Positions 7,584 through 17,215 of a DNA stretch of 54,403 bases are shown piece after piece. How positions within the stretch are numbered: the stretch's first letter is position 1; the number at the start of each line of letters is the position of its first letter. This stretch comes from JBDSRX01 sp039929105 (GTDB lineage Bacteria > Patescibacteriota > Dojkabacteria > J137): the NCBI GenBank assembly GCA_039929105.1, contig JBDSRX010000016.1, positions 1 through 54,403 on the forward strand, written 5' to 3'. The notes under the pieces are model-generated. The model was given only the letters and a program-made list of their open reading frames with translations. It ran no database searches and had not been told where the DNA came from. A program made the position numbers and the translations under genes.

Positions 7584-8528
7584 ATGGATACAGCAATAAT
7601 AATAGTAAATTACAAAACTCCTTGGCATTTAAATAAATGTCTAGAAAGTGTTTTTAAATATACAAAAGATTTTCATATCTTCTTAATCCTTAACTCCAAA
7701 GATCCAGAATCATTAAAAGTCAGCCTTAAGTTCAAACATAAATATCCAGACCAAATTACAGTTATTCAAAATGAAACGAATTTAGGTTTTGTAGGTGGAG
7801 TAAATTCAGCATATTCTGATGCTATTAAATATGAACGTGTCTGTTTATTAAATAGCGATACTATCGTCACAAAAACCTGGTTAGTTGAATTAAATAAAGA
7901 ATTGGATAATTCAGATATTGTTCAGGTTTCTCCAGATTCAAATGCATATTATAACGATAAAAGTATTTGGAGATTTATGAAATTACTTCCATCATTTATA
8001 AGCAAATATTCATATTTACAACTAAGTTCTGAATCTCTACCAGATTCAAAATATGACGATCATTTTAAAGAGAAAAAATTTTACGAATACGATAAGTTTT
8101 ATAAATTCTGTGCAGGTTTTTGTAATGTATTTAAAACAGAGTATTTTAAAGATTTAGGATATTTCTGCGATCCAAATATTGTTCATGGTTACTGGGATGA
8201 TTTCGATTTAAGTATGTATTTAAAGCAGTTTGGAAAAATTGGATGGACTAATAAATCATTCGTATTTCATTACGTAAATGTCAGTTACAACAAAATCTCT
8301 GAGGAGAAAAAAGGAATGAAAGAAAGACTTCACTTACTCAATGGCTTATATGTAATGAATAAGTGGATTGGAAATATTAAAGATCATCTAGATGAGGCAA
8401 GGGCTGATTCTTACGTTTCACAAATGGCTTTAAAGTATTTGAAAATGTTAGAAACTAAAGAAGTTACACAAGAATATATCCAATCAATTCCTGCAAAAGA
8501 AATAGGTGAAGTATTTTTGAATAATTAG
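7584..8528 (+). CDS. Family 2 glycosyltransferase
   Basis: 314 residues. The GT2 core is recognisable from IIIVNYKTPWHLNKCLESV, NETNLGFVGGVNSAY and VCLLNSDTIV (SDT replaces DxD). KFCAGFCNVFKTEYF and GYWDDFDLSMYLKQFGKIGW are the acceptor-side motifs. The C-terminal 60 residues are helical and not part of the core. It is translationally close to the preceding GT2, and the pair probably adds successive sugars of one glycan. Confidence 0.86.
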   Translation: MDTAIIIVNYKTPWHLNKCLESVFKYTKDFHIFLILNSKDPESLKVSLKFKHKYPDQITVIQNETNLGFVGGVNSAYSDAIKYERVCLLNSDTIVTKTWLVELNKELDNSDIVQVSPDSNAYYNDKSIWRFMKLLPSFISKYSYLQLSSESLPDSKYDDHFKEKKFYEYDKFYKFCAGFCNVFKTEYFKDLGYFCDPNIVHGYWDDFDLSMYLKQFGKIGWTNKSFVFHYVNVSYNKISEEKKGMKERLHLLNGLYVMNKWIGNIKDHLDEARADSYVSQMALKYLKMLETKEVTQEYIQSIPAKEIGEVFLNN

Positions 8529-8646
8529 TACTTAATCTTTATAGTAAATACACACAGTCATATTAGAATGTTTATTAGATTTTTCCTTTTTAAAAGGTTA
8601 AAATTCAAGTTGGTTAAATAATTGACCTATTAATAAATTTATTAAA

Positions 8647-9384
8647 ATGGAATCGAAATTATCGTTTGTTATACCAGTTTATAACGAAGAAAAAACTCTT
8701 GAAGAACTAGTTAATAAAGTACTTGCAGTTCGTTTACCCTATAACTACTCAAAGGAATTAATTTTAGTGAATGATGGTTCTAAAGATAATTCTTGGCAAA
8801 TAATGTTAAAACTTTCTGCAAACTATAAAGAGATTAAATCAATTCAAAACGATAAGAATTTAGGCAAAACTCAAACAGTAAGAAATGGAATTCTAAAAAG
8901 CACTGGAGACTTTGTAGTCATTCAAGATGCAGATTTAGAGTACGACCCTAATGAAATTTCAGAGATTTTGAAACTTGCACTAGATAAACAATTAGATGCT
9001 GTTTATGGAAATAGATTTGGTAAAAAGAATAAAGTAATTTACTGGCAAAACTATTTTGGAAATAAACTTCTTACAGCTTTTTCAAATCTATTTACTTTCT
9101 TTAGATTCTGGGTATGGATTCCAGATATGGAAGTTTGCTATAAACTTGTCAACGGTGATGTATTCAGAGAAATAGCTAAAGATATTACTGCTACTTCAAA
9201 CTTTGGTTTCGAACCAGAAGTTACTGCAAAACTTTCTAAATACAAATTAAATGGTAAAAGGTTAAAATTAGGGATAGTGCCGATATCTTATTTCCCAAGA
9301 AGTATTGCTGAAGGGAAAAAAATGAATGCAATTAGAGATGGTTTTAAAGCAATGATAGAAATAATTAAGTACAACTTGAGTTGA
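8647..9384 (+). CDS. Polyprenyl-phosphate glycosyltransferase (DPM1-like GT2)
   Basis: 245 residues. KLSFVIPVYNEEKTLEELV, LVNDGSKDNSW and VVIQDADLEYDPNEI match dolichyl-phosphate mannose/glucose synthase-type GT2 enzymes. It lacks C-terminal membrane helices, so it is the soluble type. Such enzymes move a sugar from a nucleotide donor to a polyprenyl phosphate for later use outside the cytoplasm. Its start follows a 118-base gap with no good promoter hexamers. Confidence 0.85.
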   Translation: MESKLSFVIPVYNEEKTLEELVNKVLAVRLPYNYSKELILVNDGSKDNSWQIMLKLSANYKEIKSIQNDKNLGKTQTVRNGILKSTGDFVVIQDADLEYDPNEISEILKLALDKQLDAVYGNRFGKKNKVIYWQNYFGNKLLTAFSNLFTFFRFWVWIPDMEVCYKLVNGDVFREIAKDITATSNFGFEPEVTAKLSKYKLNGKRLKLGIVPISYFPRSIAEGKKMNAIRDGFKAMIEIIKYNLS

Positions 9385-9399
9385 AGGTTAATAGTTAAG

Positions 9400-9425
9400 G
9401 TTGCTAGCTTAATAGCAATTGTTTT
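9400..9425 (+). terminator. Weak hairpin between two GT2 genes
   Basis: GTTGCTA (9400-9406) pairs with TAGCAAT (9413-9419) around a 6-nt loop, followed by TGTTTTAC. The stem is short and the U-run weak, so partial termination or mRNA processing is more likely than a full stop. Confidence 0.4.
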
Positions 9426-9441
9426 ACAGAAATTAAAGTAT

Positions 9442-10149
9442 ATGAGTCAAGATAAAATTTTTATAATAATCCCTGCTTTCAACGAAGAACCAGCAATTGG
9501 TGAAGTTATTGATTCTGTAAGACACGAAGGTTATGACGATATTATTGTAGTAAATGATGGTAGTTTAGATAAAACATCCCAAGAAGCAAACAAGAAAAAC
9601 TGTGTAGTTTTAGAACATTTAATAAATAGAGGTAAAGGAGCAGCAACTCAAACTGGAATGGATGCTGCGAGAGCTCTAGGAGCCGATTTTGCCGTAACAA
9701 TAGATGCTGATGGTCAACATGATCCTAAAGAAATTCATAGGATTTTAGAACATCTTTTTGATGAAACAGCAGATGTAACTTTGGGAAGTAGATTTATAAA
9801 TAATCAAAATATTCCTTTATCAAGAGTTCTTGCAAATAAAATAGGAAATCTACTAACTCTAGTTTTTTATGGAGCAACTTCAACAGATACTCAAAGTGGA
9901 TTTAGAGGTTACAATAAAAAGGCATTAGAACAAATACACACAACTTTTGATAGATTTGAATTTGAATCTGAGGTTATTTATCAAGCTAGAATCCATCAAC
10001 TTAGAACAACAGAAGTTCCAATTACTGTCACCTATTCAAAGTACTCTAAAGATAAATGGAAAGGATTGGAACATATGAATGTTTCTCAAAATTTAATGAA
10101 TGGATTTAGTATGTTCTTTAGAATGGTTATTAGAAGTATTACAACATGA
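9442..10149 (+). CDS. Polyprenyl-phosphate glycosyltransferase (DPM1-like GT2)
   Basis: 235 residues. IFIIIPAFNEEPAIGEVIDSV, IIVVNDGSLDKTSQ and AVTIDADGQHDPKEI are the three donor-site motifs; the later TDTQSGFRGYNKKALE block is typical of this subfamily. There is no membrane helix. It overlaps the DUF2304 gene by four bases (ATGA), a translational coupling often seen for this pair in glycan clusters, which suggests the membrane partner brings the enzyme to its lipid substrate. Confidence 0.88.
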   Translation: MSQDKIFIIIPAFNEEPAIGEVIDSVRHEGYDDIIVVNDGSLDKTSQEANKKNCVVLEHLINRGKGAATQTGMDAARALGADFAVTIDADGQHDPKEIHRILEHLFDETADVTLGSRFINNQNIPLSRVLANKIGNLLTLVFYGATSTDTQSGFRGYNKKALEQIHTTFDRFEFESEVIYQARIHQLRTTEVPITVTYSKYSKDKWKGLEHMNVSQNLMNGFSMFFRMVIRSITT

Positions 10150-10490
10150 CACAGGAATTCTTAACTTACCAAATAATTATTTTAATAGTTTGTGGATTTT
10201 TAATCTTAAGATCGGTCTACTTATTCATTATTAAAAAGAAAGGTTTAAGAGAAGTTTTATTAGCAATTTTAATATGGGGAAGTGTTAGTTTAATAAGTCT
10301 ATTTCCAGTGCTATTACAAGACTTTGCACATGTTTTAGGATTTGAATTAGGAGTTAATGCTCTACTCGTTATTTCAACAATAGTAATATTCTTCATTCTT
10401 TTAAGAACATTAATAAGAATGGATAAAATGCAAAATGATATTACAAAATTAGTGAGAGAACTTGCACTTAAAGAAATTAAAAAAGATTAG
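10146..10490 (+). CDS. DUF2304 membrane protein
   Basis: 114 residues with three hydrophobic segments (about 7-27, 36-57, 67-92) and a basic amphipathic C-terminal tail (RMDKMQNDITKLVRELALKEIKKD). Size, topology and position directly after a DPM-like GT2 match DUF2304, a family of unknown biochemical role found in surface-polysaccharide clusters. Its 3' end overlaps the convergent GT2 gene by four bases. Confidence 0.8.
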   Translation: MTQEFLTYQIIILIVCGFLILRSVYLFIIKKKGLREVLLAILIWGSVSLISLFPVLLQDFAHVLGFELGVNALLVISTIVIFFILLRTLIRMDKMQNDITKLVRELALKEIKKD

Positions 10491-11317
10491 ATACTTTTAA
10501 CCAATCTTTTTAGTAACCATCCTGTATTTGTTGTTTCTTTTGTTAAATCTTCAAGAGTTCTAACTTTATCCATATACAATTTTTGCAAGGCTAGAAAAGA
10601 TTCTGCTGAGTATTTCATATATGTTTCTTTATGATTTTTCATCATTTGCTCAGTTAGAATTTCATGATTTTTTAATGTATTTGAAACCATAGAATTTCCC
10701 CTTCTTCTGTATAAAAACAATGGCTCGTGGATTACTTTAAATTCCCATCCAGATTCTGCAATGCCAATGTATAAATCCCATTCTTCATAACCAAACTTCA
10801 TATTTGGATTATATCCATATTCATTCTTTGTTTTTACTTCTTCAAAAGCTTTTCTTCTAATTAAAGAGCAAACAGATACATGGTTTAAAACTAATTGAAA
10901 CCCTAGGTCAAATTCTCGCATCGACATAATCTTATTCTCAATTCCAAAAAATTGTTGGTCTGTATAAACTACACCAACTTTTTCATTAGAAGTCATAACT
11001 TCCATTGTCTTTTCTATAAATTTTGGATCAAGTTTATCATCAGCATCTAATGGAACAAAGAACTCTGCTTTAGACTCATAAATTCCTGTATTTCTTGCCA
11101 TTGGTAAACCACCATTCTCTTTATGGATAACTTTTACTTTTTCTGATTGAAACTTATCAGCAATTGCGGGAGTCTTACCATCTGTAGATCCGTCCTCAAC
11201 TATTATTACTTCAATATTAGAATAAGTTTGAGCAAGTGCAGAATTTACAGAATCTTCAAGAAACTGTCCTTGATTATAAAGAGGAATAATTATTGAAACT
11301 AATGGTTTGTCTGACAT
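10487..11317 (-). CDS. Family 2 glycosyltransferase
   Basis: 276 residues. LVSIIIPLYNQGQFLEDSV, VEDGSTDGKTP and VPLDADDKLDPKF are the donor and DxD motifs. GYEEWDLYIGIAESG is the acceptor-side block with the expected E/D-W pair. It is the last gene of a nine-gene minus-strand operon starting near 20365 in which spacings are 10 bases or less. It is cytoplasmic, with no helices at the C-terminus. Confidence 0.87.
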   Translation of the reverse strand: MSDKPLVSIIIPLYNQGQFLEDSVNSALAQTYSNIEVIIVEDGSTDGKTPAIADKFQSEKVKVIHKENGGLPMARNTGIYESKAEFFVPLDADDKLDPKFIEKTMEVMTSNEKVGVVYTDQQFFGIENKIMSMREFDLGFQLVLNHVSVCSLIRRKAFEEVKTKNEYGYNPNMKFGYEEWDLYIGIAESGWEFKVIHEPLFLYRRRGNSMVSNTLKNHEILTEQMMKNHKETYMKYSAESFLALQKLYMDKVRTLEDLTKETTNTGWLLKRLVKSI

Positions 11318-11326
11318 TACATTTAT

Positions 11327-12184
11327 TTAAAATTTAATCCAATTCTCAGGAATTAAATCAATCGGGTTCTCTTTATCGTTATACCATCTTTTAGGTGCGC
11401 AAACTATTTTATTAGGATTCCTAGAAAGATATGCTCCCCACCAACTAAATGTACTGTTTGCGATAATATAATGTTTACAAGCATTCATAAGTGCTAAATC
11501 TTCATAACCTAATTCTATTGGGTTGTAGGAAACTTCTGTAGGCGAGTTCGTTTTAATATTCTCTTTTGCCCAATCAGGATCATCTGAAAATAAAAAATAA
11601 TTAGGGTTTTCTACATGAGAATTAATGTATGCAATTGCATTATTATAGTAATCCATTGGGGCAGTACCATGCACCGAATTTGTATGGGAATTACTTACAT
11701 AATCTCCTCTTCTCACATGAAGACATATAGCATTAGAATTGTTTATCTTTTCTAAAAGTTCTTGGGAATATTTTGTAGGTGCATCCTTCAATTGAAATTC
11801 ATCTTTTAAAATTTCTTTAATGTCATCAAAGTACTTTAAGTTTTGCCAGAATCCATCAAGGTAGACATTCTTGCCACCTTGCAAATAGAAATCTTCATAT
11901 GCATGAGTTTGATCTTGAAAGTAAATTTTGTAAGCCCAATTTTTTAAAAAACTAACTCTTGTACCTAGAGCATTCGTAATTCTATAAATGTAATACTCTG
12001 GTTTGTTTAAGACAGAACCTCTTATCTTATATCTTGTAAGCATTAAATCTCTTTGAATCCCAGCCTTCTTTGTATAGTCATCTAATTTAACTTGGTTTCC
12101 ATTGTGCATTTGCATATATTTTCTACCAATAGCGTATTGAAACATTTGATTCCCTAAGCCACCTTTTAATCTTACAATTATCAT
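11327..12184 (-). CDS. GT11 fucosyltransferase (alpha-1,2-type)
   Basis: 285 residues, normal for bacterial GT11. The N-terminal IVRLKGGLGNQMFQYAIGR is the family opening. LHVRRGDYVSN (about 155-165) is the H-x-R-R-x-D-Y motif that binds GDP-fucose. NSTFSWWGAYLSR near the C-terminus is motif III. The enzyme moves L-fucose from GDP-fucose to a galactose-type acceptor, usually in alpha-1,2 linkage. The GDP-fucose pathway (gmd, fcl) is 9 kb away on the same strand, which supports the assignment. Confidence 0.93.
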   Translation of the reverse strand: MIIVRLKGGLGNQMFQYAIGRKYMQMHNGNQVKLDDYTKKAGIQRDLMLTRYKIRGSVLNKPEYYIYRITNALGTRVSFLKNWAYKIYFQDQTHAYEDFYLQGGKNVYLDGFWQNLKYFDDIKEILKDEFQLKDAPTKYSQELLEKINNSNAICLHVRRGDYVSNSHTNSVHGTAPMDYYNNAIAYINSHVENPNYFLFSDDPDWAKENIKTNSPTEVSYNPIELGYEDLALMNACKHYIIANSTFSWWGAYLSRNPNKIVCAPKRWYNDKENPIDLIPENWIKF

Positions 12185-12194
12185 CTTTAAAATT

Positions 12195-13088
12195 TTAAAA
12201 TATACCTATAACTAATTTAAAAAGAATATTAAATCTAAAAAATAAATAATTTAGATTTAATACCGAATCTTTATAATCATTTCTAATTTTCTCTATTATC
12301 CTATTATTTATTGATATTAAATAGAAGAGGTCTCTTGGGCTTAATTTCTTCGTTGTTTGAAACCTTATGAACTGGCTATATCCATTTGTACTACCATTGT
12401 AATAAATGAAGTTCTCTTCTGAAATCTTTTTAACATTTTCAAGAACAGGTTCTTTAAAAGTATTTGAATAATTAGTTTCGTGTTCTCTATAATCAATTAA
12501 TATTTTATGCAAATTACTTCCTTTATATTTTTTTAGAATTTTTGAAAAGTAAGTAAAATCTTCTGCTTTTGCATTAATATACCCTCCGATTTCATCGTAA
12601 ACTTTTTTTCTAAACATAACAGTTGGATGGCAGAAATAAGTATTACTTATAAACTTCCATGCAAGTTCAATACTATTGCTAGGATGGAAAATTTCTAATC
12701 TTCTTTCTGAATTAAATGGTGCGTAACCACCTCCTAAAATAGATACTTCAGGATGAGATTTTAAGAATTCAATTTGCTCTTCAAACCTTAATGATTTATT
12801 AATATCATCCGAATCTGCTCTGGCAATATACTCACCTTGTGCAATTTCTAATCCAGAATTTAATCCACCACTTATTCCTTTTTCAAATTTGTTATTAATT
12901 AATTTAATCCTAGAATCTTTTTGCTGAAGTGTTTTCACAATACCTTCAGAATTATCTGTAGAAGCATCGTTTATTATTATTAGTTCAAAGTTTTTGTATG
13001 TTTGATTTAATAAACTTTCAACAGATTCTGCAAGAAATTGCTCTCCATTATAAACAGGCATTAATACACTTATTAATGGTTGGTCCAT
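12195..13088 (-). CDS. Family 2 glycosyltransferase
   Basis: 297 residues. LISVLMPVYNGEQFLAESV, IINDASTDNSEG and YIARADSDDINKSLRFEEQ are a textbook GT2 core (DSDD as DxD). AEDFTYFSKILKKY is the acceptor-side ED motif. The C-terminal 60 residues are hydrophobic and aromatic (FYLISINNRI..., NLNYLFFRFNILFKLVIGIF), which could give a peripheral membrane contact. It lies in the same operon as the GT11 gene, two bases after the GT4-GT2 fusion. Confidence 0.86.
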   Translation of the reverse strand: MDQPLISVLMPVYNGEQFLAESVESLLNQTYKNFELIIINDASTDNSEGIVKTLQQKDSRIKLINNKFEKGISGGLNSGLEIAQGEYIARADSDDINKSLRFEEQIEFLKSHPEVSILGGGYAPFNSERRLEIFHPSNSIELAWKFISNTYFCHPTVMFRKKVYDEIGGYINAKAEDFTYFSKILKKYKGSNLHKILIDYREHETNYSNTFKEPVLENVKKISEENFIYYNGSTNGYSQFIRFQTTKKLSPRDLFYLISINNRIIEKIRNDYKDSVLNLNYLFFRFNILFKLVIGIF

Positions 13089-13090
13089 AT

Positions 13091-15274
13091 TTATACCTTA
13101 AAGATAATTAAGAAACCATTCCTTCCAATTCTAAGGACTTGTTTTAAAGCATAAAAGAATTCTGTTCTAAATATAACTGCACATCTTTTGAGAATGTAAA
13201 GTTTCATAGATCCATTCGTATCGTTAAAGATTTTGTTCTTAGACTCTTGAGTTAAACTTTCCATTGCTAGTTTAAAGAAACTCATATCAGACAATCTATT
13301 AATAACTTGGTTAGCAATACTAAACTCCCAGCTAGTTGGTATCTTTTCGACTGGAACTTGAGTGGCCCATTTATTTAGAAATTTAAGTTCATTTGTAAAC
13401 ATTAATTGACCATCGCTTTGCCTATTAGTTCCATGTCTTCTAATTTTTACTAAAGATTTGTAAACATAATCAAATTCGAATTTTTGAGCAAGTTCTAACC
13501 ACTTATCCCAATCTTCATGTGTTTGTAAATTTTCATCGTAATAACCTGCAGTTTCAAAACAACTTCTTTTTATCAATACCGCGCTCGCACTTCCAGTAAC
13601 TTTATTTGTTTCTAATAAATCATCAAATACATATCCTCTTACATTTGGATCCAATGGAAATATGTACGCATTTTGTAAATTCTCGCCCTTCTCATCTATC
13701 ACTGAATATTTAGAATAAACCAAACCTACATTTTTTAATGGAGTTGTTTCAAATACTCGCAATTGAGATTCTAATTTATCTTTTTCCCAAACATCGTCTG
13801 CATCACAAAACCCTATAAATTCTGCATCAGATAATTTAATACCAGCGTTTCTAGCAGAATTGGGGCCACCATTTTCTTTCTTAACGTAATTGATTTTTAC
13901 TTCAGATTTGTAATTTTTAATAACCTCTTCAGTATTATCTTTTGAACCATCGTCAATAATAATAATCTGTCTTGGTTTTACTGTCTGATTCTCAATTGCC
14001 TTAATGGTATCTAGAATAAATGAAGCTTGGTTATAAGCAGGAATTATTACATCAATCACTTTATTTTCTAAAGTTTCATCAACCCCTTTAAAATTATTAT
14101 CTAAAACATCATTGTAAAGTTTCTCATATTCTTTAGAGATTTTTTCCCAAGTGTATTTCTCTTCCCATACCCTATACCCATCTTCAGAAAGTTTCTTTAA
14201 TTTCTCTTTATCTTTAAAAAGATCTTCTAAAATATTTGTTGATTCTTTAACATCAACTTCTACATTTCCATTTGGAAACTTTCTTAATGTAGGTAGAACA
14301 ATACCTCCATTGCTCCATTTTGTTATTTCGGCAGAATTACCTGCATTGCTTGTTAAGAATGGTGTATGTGCAGCCATAGCCTCAAATAAGACTACTGGGG
14401 ATGCTTCGATATTTGATGGAAATAAGAACAAATTCGCACTTTTGAAAAGTGGGACAAGTTTTATTCTATCTAAATCAGTTAATAATATTTTCTTCCCATC
14501 GGAAGTCCTTATTGGATTACTATTAAACTTGTCTACTTCTGTTTTGCAATACTCATTGCAGTTCTCACCTTCTGGGTAAACATTTCCATTGATTACAAAT
14601 GTTGCATTTCTAACATCTGCATTATTAAATATTTCAATTGCTTCTTTATGTCCTTTTTGGTTTGTATGTGAACCAATATGTAAAATCAAAAAATGAGATT
14701 CTGGAATTCCTAATTCTTTTCTAACATCCAAATTACTTTCAGCTAAAAACTCTCTTTCATCTGCACCATTTGGGATTAGTATTCTTTTTGTTACTCCATT
14801 ATCTCTAGCAAATTTAACATCTCTATAGTCCTCTGCTAAAAATACATTTGCATCAAAATCCTTCATCCATTTCTCCATCTTTTTAAAATACTCGTCATGA
14901 AAAGTTGAATAAAGACCAGAGAAACCTGTAGGAATAAAAACTTTTTTACCTTTAATTTTATCTAATAAAGGGAGAGCAATATCTGTTAAAGATTGCTGTG
15001 CAGCAAAACAAGAAACAATATCAAAATCACTATCTATTAAAAACTTCTCATATTCTTTCACATCGCCTTTTAAACCTGCAGAGAAATTTCCAGAAACATT
15101 GAATCCTTTTATTTTTACTCCGTTAATTACTTCTTCCTTCCTATCTTCATTTTCCTTTGTGGCAACGGTAATATCATGTCCCAAAAGTACTAATCTCTCA
15201 GATAACTGTTTAACAACTTCTTGCATTCCACCTTTTGAGGGGGAGTAATTTTCAACTAAATGTAGAATTTTCAT
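13091..15274 (-). CDS. Two-domain glycosyltransferase, GT4 + GT2
   Basis: 727 residues in two catalytic halves. Residues 1-390 are GT4 (GT-B fold): LHLVENYSPSKGGMQEVVKQ at the start, LILHIGSHTNQKGH in the middle, and the E-x7-E type FPSNIEASPVVLFEAMA as donor site. Residues about 405-650 are GT2 (GT-A fold): VIDVIIPAYNQASFILDTI, IIDDGSKDNTEE, IGFCDADDVWEKDK and THEDWDKWLELAQ. A fused pair can add two consecutive sugars without releasing the acceptor; that is inference. Its ATG overlaps the upstream GT2 stop by four bases, so they are coupled. Confidence 0.9.
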   Translation of the reverse strand: MKILHLVENYSPSKGGMQEVVKQLSERLVLLGHDITVATKENEDRKEEVINGVKIKGFNVSGNFSAGLKGDVKEYEKFLIDSDFDIVSCFAAQQSLTDIALPLLDKIKGKKVFIPTGFSGLYSTFHDEYFKKMEKWMKDFDANVFLAEDYRDVKFARDNGVTKRILIPNGADEREFLAESNLDVRKELGIPESHFLILHIGSHTNQKGHKEAIEIFNNADVRNATFVINGNVYPEGENCNEYCKTEVDKFNSNPIRTSDGKKILLTDLDRIKLVPLFKSANLFLFPSNIEASPVVLFEAMAAHTPFLTSNAGNSAEITKWSNGGIVLPTLRKFPNGNVEVDVKESTNILEDLFKDKEKLKKLSEDGYRVWEEKYTWEKISKEYEKLYNDVLDNNFKGVDETLENKVIDVIIPAYNQASFILDTIKAIENQTVKPRQIIIIDDGSKDNTEEVIKNYKSEVKINYVKKENGGPNSARNAGIKLSDAEFIGFCDADDVWEKDKLESQLRVFETTPLKNVGLVYSKYSVIDEKGENLQNAYIFPLDPNVRGYVFDDLLETNKVTGSASAVLIKRSCFETAGYYDENLQTHEDWDKWLELAQKFEFDYVYKSLVKIRRHGTNRQSDGQLMFTNELKFLNKWATQVPVEKIPTSWEFSIANQVINRLSDMSFFKLAMESLTQESKNKIFNDTNGSMKLYILKRCAVIFRTEFFYALKQVLRIGRNGFLIIFKV

Positions 15275-16272
15275 TTGAATATTTTTTTATAAAACACTTT
15301 TAAAGTAAACTTTATCGATTTAACAATATCAATTGATGCAACTGAAGAATTCCAAAGAAATGATACTTTATCCTTTGTACCCAAAACACCATTATCTATT
15401 ATATCAAAGTAGTAGCTATAAACTACTTTACTAAAAGCACCTTTAGGATATATACCTGTCTTTTGATTAGCTTTAAATAAATTAGTCAAATGGTTTAAAT
15501 ACTTTATTGTATCATCATTATTTGTCGGAATAGTTCCATTACCTAAGTTTCTATGTAATTCTGCTAAATCATCATCAGCATCAATACCTAATTCGATCAA
15601 CGATTCTTTCATCATATTATCAATTACAACTTTTACTTGAGGACTATTTACTTGGCTATAGCTAACATTCGATATTCTATAATCCAATAATACTTCGGGA
15701 ATATTATGAAGTTTTGTTTTAAAGCTAGCTCTTCTCCATAAATCAAAATCTTCTGCTAAGAACAATTTATAATTTAAGCCTAAGTCTTTAAGAGCTTTTA
15801 ATCTCATTATTACGGTTGGATGAGCAATTATATTTGTGAAAAATAACCGAGACATAATTTCATCATGTTCAAGAGCAGGTTCTAATACAAAATCAGCAGC
15901 ACCAAAACAATGTAACCAAGATCCACAAATTCCTATCTCTGGATTTGAATCCATAAAATTAACTTGTTTCTGAAATCTCTCAGGCATGCAAATATCGTCC
16001 GCATCCATTCTAATAATATATTCACCACTGGCTTCTTCTAGTCCACGATTTAGTGTGGGAACCAAATTCATGTTTTGGGGATTATGCAGTAACTTTATTC
16101 TTGAATCTTGAAAGCTTTCTACAACTGAAACACTATTGTCTGTACAACCATCGTCAATAATTAAAAACTCAAAGTCTTTAAAAGTTTGATTAAGAACGCT
16201 TTCGATGGATTCATTAACAGTCTGTTCTGCATTGAAAAGTGGCATTAAAACGCTAACTTTAGGTGCATTCAT
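15271..16272 (-). CDS. Family 2 glycosyltransferase
   Basis: 333 residues. KVSVLMPLFNAEQTVNESI, LIIDDGCTDNSV and YIIRMDADDICMPERF are the GT2 core; AEDFDLWRRASFKT is the acceptor-side motif. The C-terminal 100 residues are lysine-rich and variable, as in polysaccharide-cluster GT2 proteins. It overlaps the downstream GT4-GT2 fusion by four bases and starts nine bases after the FkbM gene, inside one operon. Confidence 0.86.
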   Translation of the reverse strand: MNAPKVSVLMPLFNAEQTVNESIESVLNQTFKDFEFLIIDDGCTDNSVSVVESFQDSRIKLLHNPQNMNLVPTLNRGLEEASGEYIIRMDADDICMPERFQKQVNFMDSNPEIGICGSWLHCFGAADFVLEPALEHDEIMSRLFFTNIIAHPTVIMRLKALKDLGLNYKLFLAEDFDLWRRASFKTKLHNIPEVLLDYRISNVSYSQVNSPQVKVVIDNMMKESLIELGIDADDDLAELHRNLGNGTIPTNNDDTIKYLNHLTNLFKANQKTGIYPKGAFSKVVYSYYFDIIDNGVLGTKDKVSFLWNSSVASIDIVKSIKFTLKVFYKKIFK

Positions 16273-16281
16273 ATTTGAAGC

Positions 16282-17214
16282 TTAATTTGTAGGAGTATCG
16301 GCTTTAGGACTAATTAATTCTTTAGCTGCTTTCTTAGGATTCTTAATACTCTTTCCTAATTTATAAACTAAAGTATCTTGAATCTTTTTAAATTGTTGTT
16401 TGTAATCTGAAAGCTCTAATTGAGTATTATATAAGTCTGCTTTTAACTTTTCTTTTTCTTCATTTGCCTGTGATAAAGAACCTTCTAATTCTTCTTTAAC
16501 AATTCTCAAATCTATAACTTCTTTTCTTGATGATCTCAATTCATTCTTATCGTATTCACTTTGTTCTTCGTAAACCTCAGCTGTCATATTCGCTGGTCTT
16601 TTTTTCCAATTCTCCCAAATAAATTCGTATTGGAAAGTTAGGTAGTGAGTTTTATTTAATTTCTCTCTTAATTCAAGCATTCTCTTTTCAGCATCTTCTA
16701 CAAAATCATGGAATTGTACTTGAATATTTTCTACATCATTAATCAAACCAGTTTCTATCAAATCTGTTAACAAAGAGTACTCACCTCCTTCAATGTTAAT
16801 TTCAATTAGATCTATTTTTTTAATCTTATTCTCTTTAATGAACTCCGAAATCCTTACTGATTCAATATCTAAAGTTTGACCTTGTCCTGATTTAAATGTT
16901 GAAGTTTTATCATCAAAAAGATTTATTGTTGTTGTTTCATTTTTATCTGAAAGCGCAAAAGGATAAACAAAGATATTTTCGTTACCTTTAAATCTTTCTG
17001 AAATTTTATCTGCATATTCTTTTACGGGCTCAAAAACATAAACTTTACTCCCAAATTTCTCATGAACATCTGCAGTAGATTGACCTAAATATCCACCAAC
17101 ATCAAATACTACTGAATCTTTATCTAAGTGATAGTCTAATCTGTAAGTCTTATCTCCATTTCTTTCAAACCAAGAAGGAGCTCTGTATTTCTGCATATTT
17201 ATTTGGTTAGCCAT
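16282..17214 (-). CDS. FkbM-family methyltransferase with coiled coil
   Basis: 310 residues. Residues about 30-190 are the SAM-binding FkbM domain: SVVFDVGGYLGQSTADVHE (motif I), VYVFEPVKEYADKI, FALSDKN, and IDLIEINIEGGEYSLL, the D-x-x-K-I-D-x-E-G-x-E-like block of the family. Residues about 230-285 are a Glu/Lys heptad-rich coiled coil. FkbM enzymes methylate hydroxyls, often of sugars. It lies between the ABC ATPase and a GT2 with one- and nine-base gaps, so it probably decorates or caps the glycan; the coiled coil could work as a length ruler or dock to the exporter, but that is speculative. Confidence 0.85.
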   Translation of the reverse strand: MANQINMQKYRAPSWFERNGDKTYRLDYHLDKDSVVFDVGGYLGQSTADVHEKFGSKVYVFEPVKEYADKISERFKGNENIFVYPFALSDKNETTTINLFDDKTSTFKSGQGQTLDIESVRISEFIKENKIKKIDLIEINIEGGEYSLLTDLIETGLINDVENIQVQFHDFVEDAEKRMLELREKLNKTHYLTFQYEFIWENWKKRPANMTAEVYEEQSEYDKNELRSSRKEVIDLRIVKEELEGSLSQANEEKEKLKADLYNTQLELSDYKQQFKKIQDTLVYKLGKSIKNPKKAAKELISPKADTPTN

Positions 17215-17215
17215 A

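Noticed and set aside
14151..14579. Plus-strand 142-residue ORF
   Set aside because: It lies wholly inside the GT4-GT2 fusion gene on the other strand, which has clear conserved motifs.
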